Shown: one piece after another, positions 57,880-64,000 of the stretch
Layout of the letters: each line of letters starts with the position of its first letter
How positions within the stretch are numbered: position 1 is the stretch's first letter
NCBI RefSeq assembly: GCF_000177195.2
Contig: NC_015953.1
Coordinates: forward strand, 4,340,001 to 4,404,000
From: Streptomyces sp. SirexAA-E
Lineage (GTDB): Bacteria > Actinomycetota > Actinomycetes > Streptomycetales > Streptomycetaceae
Length of the DNA: 64,000 nt
Direction: 5' to 3'
Program-made: the position numbers and the translations under genes
Notes under the pieces: generated by a model
What the model was told of the DNA's origin: nothing
Database searches by the model: none
Seen by the model: only the letters and a program-made list of their open reading frames with translations

Positions 57880-58602
57880 TCAGACGCCCGCGACCGACTG
57901 GATCCAGGAGCGGTACGCGGTGACGTTCGTGTACGCCGTCGTGGTCTGGCGGTCGCTGGTGGAGGCGACGCCGACCTGGACGCCGCCGGCCATCATGGGG
58001 CCGCCCGAGTCGCCGCCGGCGGTGATGCCGTTGCCGCGCCGGGCGCAGATCGCGGAGCCGCCGTAGGCGTCGGTGCAGCCGCTGGTGACGGTGACGTCGG
58101 CGACCTTGAGGTAGCGGGACTGGCAGGTGGCCTCGGAGCCGCACTGGGAGGTGGCGCCCCAGCCGTAGACCTGCACGTTCTGCCCGACCCTCACCGTGCC
58201 GGGCTGGCCGAGCCGGGCGTAGGTGCCCTGCACGGAGCGGTCCAGGCGTACCAGTGCGAGGTCGGCGCCGTGGGTGTAGGTCTGGACGCCGTTGGCCACG
58301 GTGCCGCCGCTGTACTGGTCGAGGCTGCCGATGCGGAAGGACAGGCCGCCGGAGGTGACGCAGTGCTTGGCGGTGAGGATCCAGGTCGGGGCGATGAGCG
58401 TGGAGGAACAGGTCTCGCTGCCGTTGGACAGGAGGCGGGCGGCCCAGGGGGCGCTCTGGGCGTAGCCGCCGCCGATGATGGGCTGCACGGCCTGGGCCGC
58501 CGGTGCGGGGGCGGCCTCGGTGGCCGACGCGGTGGGGGAGAGCAGGGCGAGGACGGTGACCGCCGCGGCCGAGACGGCGGGGACCAACCTGGCTATGCGC
58601 AT
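57880..58602 (-). CDS. Secreted S1 (chymotrypsin-fold) serine protease
   Basis: The 240-residue protein has a signal peptide MRIARLVPAVSAAAVTVLALLSPTASA followed by a short pro-part; the mature enzyme probably starts IIGGGYAQS near residue 42. The catalytic triad is His80 (LTAKHC), Asp114 (ADLALVRL) and Ser199 (GGDSGGP). The residue at the chymotrypsin 189 position is not Asp, so trypsin-like specificity is not expected. ATG at 58602 fits a signal-peptide start. Convergent with tuf. Confidence 0.9.
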   Translation of the reverse strand: MRIARLVPAVSAAAVTVLALLSPTASATEAAPAPAAQAVQPIIGGGYAQSAPWAARLLSNGSETCSSTLIAPTWILTAKHCVTSGGLSFRIGSLDQYSGGTVANGVQTYTHGADLALVRLDRSVQGTYARLGQPGTVRVGQNVQVYGWGATSQCGSEATCQSRYLKVADVTVTSGCTDAYGGSAICARRGNGITAGGDSGGPMMAGGVQVGVASTSDRQTTTAYTNVTAYRSWIQSVAGV

Positions 58603-58985
58603 GGTTCCTCGTTTCGCGAGGACACGCCGGGGCGTGTCTGTGGGGGTCGGATCGACGGCCCCAGATTCCCGGAGAACGGTGGTGCCGGGTACCTCACGCC
58701 TGCCCATGTCACGGCGTTATGCCGGGGCGGGAGACTTCGGCGAGGACGGCCGTGGCGGGTCTGTCGCGGGCCTGATGCGCGGGAACCGCCGGGCGGACTC
58801 TGCCGGGCAGGACGGCTGACGGCGTAGGCGTCTTCCGGACTCCGGACTCCGGGCTTCTGTCGCGTCTGCCGGGGGCGTCGGTGGTCCGTTTCCGACCGTG
58901 GCCTTGATGAAGCTCCCCTCGCGTACGGCGGCCTCGGCGGCGGAGCACCGGTGTGGATGTCGGTGGTGTGCGGCAGGGTGGTGCC

Positions 58986-59783
58986 ATGAGGACGAGACTG
59001 GGGACTGTGGCGATCACGGGCGCTGCCGGGCGGATCGGATCGGTGGTGCGGGCGGGCCTGCGTGACGAGGTGACGCGGTTGGTGCTCATCGATCGGGTGG
59101 GGCTCACCGCGCGGACACCGGCAGAGGACGTTCACCAGCTCGACCTGCGCGGTGCCGAAGCGGTGGCAGCAGCCCTGGAGGGCGTGGACGCGGTGGTGCA
59201 CCTGGGCGGGGTCCCTGACGAGGCGCCCTTGCCGGAACTGCTGGACGCGAATGTCCGGGGGACGCACCACGTGCTGGAGGGAGCGCGTCGGCAGGGGGTG
59301 CGGCGGGTCGTGCTGGCCGGCAGCAACCGTGTGAGCGGCTTCTACTCGGTCGCGGAGACCGTGACACCCGAGATGCCCGCGCGACCGGACGGGCTGTACG
59401 GGGTCAGCAAGGTCGCGGTGGAGGCGCTCGGGCGCCTGTACGCGGACAAGTTCGGCCTGTCGGTGGTGTGCCTGCGGATCGGGAGCTTCGAGGACGAGCC
59501 GAGCGAGCGACGGCATCTGTCCACGTGGCTGAGCCCCCGCGACGGCCTCGGTTTCGTCCGGACGGCTCTCACCGCTGCGGACGTGGGCTTCAAGACCGTC
59601 TACGCGGTGTCCGCCAACACCCGCGGCTTCTGGGACACCGATGCCGGGGCGGAGTTGGGCTACACGCCCGTGGACGACGCCGAAGCCTTCGCCTCGCGTC
59701 TTCCGGCCGGCCAGGACCCGGCCGGGACCGATCCGCAGGGCGGCGAGTACGCCGACGCGGAATACACCCTCCGGCACATGTGA
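58986..59783 (+). CDS. Extended SDR, uronate dehydrogenase-like
   Basis: The 265-residue protein has TGAAGRIGSVV (nucleotide-binding), VVHLGGVPDEAPLPELLDANVRGTHHVLEGAR, and the catalytic YGVSK (Tyr-x3-Lys), with FRNR-type ending loops. The layout resembles uronate dehydrogenases and other NAD-dependent sugar epimerase/dehydratase enzymes. The exact sugar is unknown. ATG at 58986 directly precedes the Rossmann motif. The 383-bp gap upstream (58603-58985) shows no recognisable feature. Confidence 0.87.
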   Translation: MRTRLGTVAITGAAGRIGSVVRAGLRDEVTRLVLIDRVGLTARTPAEDVHQLDLRGAEAVAAALEGVDAVVHLGGVPDEAPLPELLDANVRGTHHVLEGARRQGVRRVVLAGSNRVSGFYSVAETVTPEMPARPDGLYGVSKVAVEALGRLYADKFGLSVVCLRIGSFEDEPSERRHLSTWLSPRDGLGFVRTALTAADVGFKTVYAVSANTRGFWDTDAGAELGYTPVDDAEAFASRLPAGQDPAGTDPQGGEYADAEYTLRHM

Positions 59784-59894
59784 GGACCGGCTCGGCCGCC
59801 GGGGGCCGGGCATGTCAGCCGCAGGGGCCGACGGTGTCCGGCGTGTGCCTCCGTCCGGCCGACGGGCTCAGTGGCGCCCTCCCTCGGCGGGCCG

Positions 59895-61976
59895 TCACGG
59901 CCGCCAGAGCCAGGGCAGCGCGTCCGTCCCCAGCCCCACGACCGTGGGCCGGCCCTCGGCGCCGAGCTGGAGCGCGGGCCCGTCCAGGGGCACCGGCCCG
60001 GTCGTCCGTACGGCGAGTGCCCCGCCGGCGCGGAGTTGGAGTCGGCCCTCCTCGCTGCGGCCGAGCAGGACCGTGCCCCGGGGCGAGGCGGCGGCGATGA
60101 CGGGCCCGTACCCGTCGAGGCCGGTGAGGTCCGCCGCGGTGTCGCCGTGGACCGCGGTGAGCTCGGCCCTGGCCTGCCCCCGGTGGTACACCTCCACCGT
60201 GCCGTCCGCGCCGGTCAGCGCGGCCGGGGACGTGCCGGGCACGGGGCCCGCGTCGAGCTGGGTGCGGGCGGTCAGCCCGGAGCCCGGGACGTCCTGGGTC
60301 CAGTGGTGGACGGCGTGGTGGCCGGCCCCGTACACATGGACCCGGCCGTCGCCGTCCACGGTGGTGGTGAGGCCGTCCTGCACCTCGCCGCCGCCCATGT
60401 CCCGCCAGGCGCCCCAGCGGCCGGACGCGTCCCGCACCCGGGTGGCGAGGCCCTTCTCGGCGGTCCGTACGAAGAGGTGGACGCGGCCGTCGGGGGCCGC
60501 CTGGGCCACCGGGACACCGATGCGGCGGCCCTCGTCGCGGTCGGGGCAGGGCGTGCCGAGGCCACGCCAGGGAGCGAAGTCCCCGCCGGGGGCGCGTTGT
60601 TCCAGGAGCGCGATCTCGCGTTCGTTGTCGGCGCCGTGTCCGCCGAGCGCGGAGAAGCGCAGACCGAAGAGGAGGAGCCGTCCGTCGGGTGCGGTGGCCG
60701 AGCCCAGGGCGGGGGCCAGCGGTCCGCCGCCGAGGTCCTCGGGCGGCCCCCAGAGACCGCTGCCCGGTGCGCTCTCGCGCCAGCGGCGCAGACGCAGCCC
60801 GAGCACGGCGTACGCGGCGAGCCGCCCGTCGGGCCCGGTGGCCGTGACGACGCGGGGCCCCGGGTAGCGGTGGTGGGTGGAGCGGACCCATCCCTTGCGG
60901 TTGGTCAGCGGCCGCTTCCCGCCCACGTTGTAGTCACCGCACCCGGCCGGGTTGCCGCACTCCCAGTCGGGTGCGCCGCCGTACGGGACGAGGTGGGAGG
61001 CCTTCTCGGCCAGCACCTTCGGCGGCAGGTTCTTGGGCCAGTGCCGGTTGTAGTAGGCGCGGTAGGACGTCACCGCGAAGGTCGGGACCGCACCGCCCGC
61101 GGCCGTCGTCCGGGCCACCCAGCGGATCATCGCGGCCCAGCTGAAGCAGGCGGCCGCGGTGTGGTCCGCGTGGTCGGAGTAGCCGCGCTGCTCGCTGTCC
61201 GCGCGGCGGGCGGTCTCGGTGCTGTGCTGGATGTCCGGGTCGGGGTCCAGGGTGTGGACGACGGTGGGGCGGTGGCGCTCCAGCAGCCCGACGAGCACGT
61301 CCAGCAGCCCGTCGTACGTGTACGAACCGGCGTGCCGCAGCGGTGATCCGTCGGCGACGACGGTGCGCAGGGAGAGGTGCCGGTCCTGCCAGAGGCTGGG
61401 CAGCCCGAGGCGGTGGCGGGTGGTGTGCATCGCGGTGTTCAGGAAGACCAGCTCGACCTGGCGCACGCCGTCGGTGAGGATGTCGACCTCGGCCCGGTGG
61501 TGGCCGTCGAGCTCGGCGACGGTCGTCTCCCAGGGCGTGAACCGGTCCAGCCCGAGCAGGGTCGCGTACGCCTGGCGGAGACCCTGGTGGCGGGCGGAGG
61601 AGTAGGCGGCCTTGTCGGGGGCGGGCCGCGGGGCGCCCGGGATCTTGTTGACGCCGTCGGCCTCGCCCGCCGTGAGGTAGACGCAGACCAAGGGGGTACC
61701 GGCGTCGAGGGCCTGCTGGGTGTCCGGGTTCATGAAGTACAGGTCGTCGTCCGGGTGGGCGAGTATCTGCATCATCAGGGCCCGCCGGCCGGTGCCTGTC
61801 GCCAGGCCGGGCGCCGGGTCGGCGGGCGCGTCGCTGCGCCGGGGCGGCGGCACGGAACAGGCACCGAGGGCGGCGGCACCGGTACCGGCGGCCAGCGCGG
61901 CGACGACCGCGCGGCGCCGCACACCGGTCCGCGCCGGGCCCGGGACGTCCAGGTGCGCGCGGGATCGATCCGTCAT
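59895..61976 (-). CDS. Exported PIG-L deacetylase with C-terminal propeller-like domain
   Basis: The 693-residue protein begins with an export signal containing twin arginines (GVRRRAVVAALAAGTGAAALGAC) and a lipobox Cys near residue 40. The PIG-L/LmbE deacetylase motif AHPDDDLYF follows at ~73-81, with YLTAGEADGVN and a second metal motif HADH. Residues ~385-693 are repeats with DGRxxLF and GxWGxW elements, resembling a beta-propeller (FG-GAP/PLL-like) binding domain. It may act on cell-wall or extracellular amino sugars; substrate unknown. Confidence 0.85.
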   Translation of the reverse strand: MTDRSRAHLDVPGPARTGVRRRAVVAALAAGTGAAALGACSVPPPRRSDAPADPAPGLATGTGRRALMMQILAHPDDDLYFMNPDTQQALDAGTPLVCVYLTAGEADGVNKIPGAPRPAPDKAAYSSARHQGLRQAYATLLGLDRFTPWETTVAELDGHHRAEVDILTDGVRQVELVFLNTAMHTTRHRLGLPSLWQDRHLSLRTVVADGSPLRHAGSYTYDGLLDVLVGLLERHRPTVVHTLDPDPDIQHSTETARRADSEQRGYSDHADHTAAACFSWAAMIRWVARTTAAGGAVPTFAVTSYRAYYNRHWPKNLPPKVLAEKASHLVPYGGAPDWECGNPAGCGDYNVGGKRPLTNRKGWVRSTHHRYPGPRVVTATGPDGRLAAYAVLGLRLRRWRESAPGSGLWGPPEDLGGGPLAPALGSATAPDGRLLLFGLRFSALGGHGADNEREIALLEQRAPGGDFAPWRGLGTPCPDRDEGRRIGVPVAQAAPDGRVHLFVRTAEKGLATRVRDASGRWGAWRDMGGGEVQDGLTTTVDGDGRVHVYGAGHHAVHHWTQDVPGSGLTARTQLDAGPVPGTSPAALTGADGTVEVYHRGQARAELTAVHGDTAADLTGLDGYGPVIAAASPRGTVLLGRSEEGRLQLRAGGALAVRTTGPVPLDGPALQLGAEGRPTVVGLGTDALPWLWRP

Positions 61977-62234
61977 GCCGTGAGCTCCATCCGCTTCCCC
62001 CGCAGCGGGCGGCCGGCTGCCTGGTGCTGCGTACCCGTCGATCGACGGAGGCCGGCCGGTCGGGCCGCCCCGCACGGACAGACGTGGATCGACGGGGGCC
62101 GGTTGCCTGGACCGTCGGGCCTGTGGCGTACGGAACGGGCCCCCGGCCCCGACGACATGGCCGGGGGCCCGGACCGGTCGCGGCGCCCGGGCCCTGGGCC
62201 TGCGGCAGGTTCCCGCCGATCCGGCGGGCGCCGG

Positions 62235-62468
62235 TCACACGGCGGGGTCCGCGGCCGGTGCGCGCTCCTCGTCCTGCGGACAGCAGAGCGGCTCGGCGGC
62301 CTCGCTGACGTGGTGGAACTCCAGGGCCTGGCAGAACGCCAGGCACCGCTGCCGGATCTGCGGGCCGAGCCCCGGTGCGGGCGCTCGCCGGGGCCCCGGA
62401 CGGAGGGCAGCACGGTCTCCGGACGCGGCGGCGTGCAACACGCGCCGGTGCGGGAGCCGCCGAGGCAC
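62235..62468 (-). CDS. Small cysteine-rich hypothetical protein (uncertain)
   Basis: A 77-residue GTG-started frame with high third-position GC. The C-terminal half (QRCLAFCQALEFHHVSEAAEPLCCPQDEE) has five cysteines and balanced codons; the N-terminal half is Arg/Ala/Pro-rich and may be upstream noise. No ribosome binding site was seen. I do not recognise it. It sits alone in the 837-bp gap 61977-62813, which otherwise holds only a short palindrome at 62035-62048. Confidence 0.3.
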   Translation of the reverse strand: MPRRLPHRRVLHAAASGDRAALRPGPRRAPAPGLGPQIRQRCLAFCQALEFHHVSEAAEPLCCPQDEERAPAADPAV

Positions 62469-62813
62469 GGCACACGGCGATGTGCCGGTGCCGTGGGGGC
62501 GGAGGGAGACGACGTGCGGCTGCGCTACGTCATGTACAGGGCGCGGAGTACGAACTCATGACGGACCCCTTGGAAGAAGGGTGTCCGCCCGATCGCCGGC
62601 CGGCCCACAGCTCTGTGGCCGGCGCCACGCGACACCGCGCTCCTTGCACGGATCCGGCGCCACCTGTCAACCAGGACGGTCACGGGCGGGCCGGCGCCCG
62701 AGATCCCCCCGGAACAGTCACATGATCGTCACGGAAGGCGTCGGCCCCTTGTCCTCCGGAACAGGACGCCATGAACTAGCCATGACAGCACCAGCAGGGG
62801 AGTGGGCACCGCA

Positions 62814-64000
62814 GTGAGCAGGAACGGCACGCCGTCGGAAGAGCGTCCGGAGCGGTCCGGGGACGAGGTTTCTCCCACGGACGAGCAGTGGGAGGAGTTC
62901 CTCCGGCACGCGGAGCGCGGGACCGCCGACGCCCCGAAGGAACCCTCGGCCCGTGCCCGTATGGTCACCGGACGGCTGCGCGCCCTGGACGAGGAGGCCG
63001 CGCGTACCCGGCGAGGCCGGTGGCGCCGGCGTGGGAAGAGCGTGCCCGCCGAACCCTGGCAGCCGGAGGGCTGGCGTACCGGCCCCGCCTGGCAGGAGAT
63101 GAACGGGCGCACGCGCAAGCGGCGCCGTGTCGCCGGGGCGCTGGGCATGGTCGTGGTCGCGGGGGCCCTGGTCGTCGCCATGCGGCCGAGCCTGCTGACC
63201 GATCACCTCCCGGGAGGCGGCCGGGCCGCGGACACGACGCCTTTGCCCGCCGAGACGGCGCCGCCGACCGCCCCGCCCCCGGACGGGGGCGACCCGCTCG
63301 GGCCGACCCGTGAGGAGCCGTTCCGGGGCTCGCCCGCGCTCCGCTGGGCGGACGGTGCGCAGGGGATCGAGATCCCCGAGGCCAAGGCGGTCGGAGGACT
63401 GGACAGGGACCAGGTCGCCTACGCCCTGCGCATGACGAAACAACTCCTCGTCGAGGCCGACCTCGACCCCGCCACCCTGCGCGGGGAGCGTCCCGGGAAG
63501 GCCCTGGAGCTGCTCGATCCGCTCCAGGAGGGCTGGCTGGAGGAGGTGGAGCGGGGACTGCGCGAGCCCACTCGGGACCAGGACCCGCTGACGCTGTTCA
63601 CCCGGTTCGACCCGGACGAGGCACGGCTGCTGGGAGAGGTGGTCAAGACCCGTGGGCGGATGACCTTCGAAGCGGGCAAGGCCGGCTCGGTCGAGGTCCA
63701 CGCCGACTACACCTTCGTCTATCCGCTGGTGAAGGCGGGCGGTGACGACGTGACGCGGACGATCGTGCGGCGGCGGATGACGACGGCGGTGTTCGACCCG
63801 GCGCGGTGGGTCTCGACGCGGGGCAAGCTCTCCGTGCTGCGGACGGACCGGAACGTCGGCAACAGCGCCTGCGACGTGTACGACGGTTTCCTGCACCCGA
63901 CGTTTCCGGGTGACGCCCCCGGGACCGCGCCCGACGGGTCCGCCATGGATCCCTACGACCGCAGCGAATGGCTGGACGACGACGTCTGCGGCACGGTCAC
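62814..64000 (+). CDS. Single-pass membrane protein of unknown function (3' end outside window)
   Basis: At least 395 residues. The N-terminus (1-105) is charged and cytosolic, with EQWEEFLRHAERG; a single membrane helix follows at about 106-123 (VAGALGMVVVAGALVVAM), preceded by arginines, then an extracytoplasmic Pro/Thr linker and a domain with SPALRWADGAQGIEIP, a helical DQVAYALRMTKQLLVEADLD and VEVHADYTFVYPLVKAG. I do not recognise the family. GTG at 62814 has GGGGAG upstream. Runs off the right edge. Confidence 0.8.
   Translation, partial: MSRNGTPSEERPERSGDEVSPTDEQWEEFLRHAERGTADAPKEPSARARMVTGRLRALDEEAARTRRGRWRRRGKSVPAEPWQPEGWRTGPAWQEMNGRTRKRRRVAGALGMVVVAGALVVAMRPSLLTDHLPGGGRAADTTPLPAETAPPTAPPPDGGDPLGPTREEPFRGSPALRWADGAQGIEIPEAKAVGGLDRDQVAYALRMTKQLLVEADLDPATLRGERPGKALELLDPLQEGWLEEVERGLREPTRDQDPLTLFTRFDPDEARLLGEVVKTRGRMTFEAGKAGSVEVHADYTFVYPLVKAGGDDVTRTIVRRRMTTAVFDPARWVSTRGKLSVLRTDRNVGNSACDVYDGFLHPTFPGDAPGTAPDGSAMDPYDRSEWLDDDVCGTV

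Noticed and set aside
62558..62725. Small ORF starting MTDPLEEGCPP
   Set aside because: No family resemblance, many Pro/Arg/His residues typical of non-coding GC-rich frames, and no ribosome binding site.

Overview
The window is chromosomal DNA of a high-GC actinomycete, almost certainly a Streptomyces. Codon third positions are nearly all G or C, GTG starts and 4-nt stop/start overlaps are common, and a TTG-started rpoB encodes 1161 residues. From memory, the gene order matches the Streptomyces core chromosome: korA/korB, a second partial nuo operon, htpX, rpmG, murB, secE-nusG-rplKA-rplJL-rpoBC, rpsL-rpsG-fusA-tuf. No phage, IS element or CRISPR array was seen.

Layout. 1-5105: end of a CGNR zinc-finger gene overlapping an SRPBCC-domain gene, a RarD-type transporter, a divergent SDR/HxlR-regulator pair and an APC permease. 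5198-8204: a 2-oxoacid:ferredoxin oxidoreductase (korB/korA). 8458-12316: a two-component cluster with one NarL-type response regulator and two paralogous DesK-type histidine kinases. The kinases share a 314-bp identical block and are separated by a 16-bp tandem repeat array. 12629-23027: ten tightly overlapping complex I genes, nuoABCHIJKLMN, lacking nuoD, E, F and G; several subunits carry low-complexity C-terminal tails. 23119-31712: mscL, htpX-yccF, a GlsB-like gene, the alkylation-repair pair ogt-alkB, a YajQ-like gene, an amidohydrolase/MarR divergent pair, tRNA-Tyr, an NAD(P)-binding protein and a probably inactive amidohydrolase-fold protein.

32033-39637: tRNA-Thr, tRNA-Met, rpmG, two MaoC-type hydratase genes, a TetR/MFS pair with matching candidate operators, murB, an adenosine-deaminase-family gene, an aminotransferase and tRNA-Trp. 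39744-57772: the information-processing core, running through protein export (secE), transcription elongation (nusG), ribosomal proteins L11, L1, L10 and L7/L12, RNA polymerase beta and beta', S12, S7, EF-G and EF-Tu. Strong hairpin terminators and several promoter-like sequences divide it into units, and a lipoprotein gene sits between rplA and rplJ. 57880-64000: a secreted S1 protease, a uronate-dehydrogenase-like SDR, an exported PIG-L deacetylase with a propeller-like tail, an uncertain small ORF, and the start of a single-pass membrane protein cut by the window edge.

The regions most worth a second look are the paired kinases with gene conversion and a repeat array, the NuoD-less complex I operon with disordered tails, the degenerate amidohydrolase, the tRNA-Tyr at a known integration locus, and the TetR/MFS and HxlR operators. 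Functions are read from motifs and remembered families; no database search was run.
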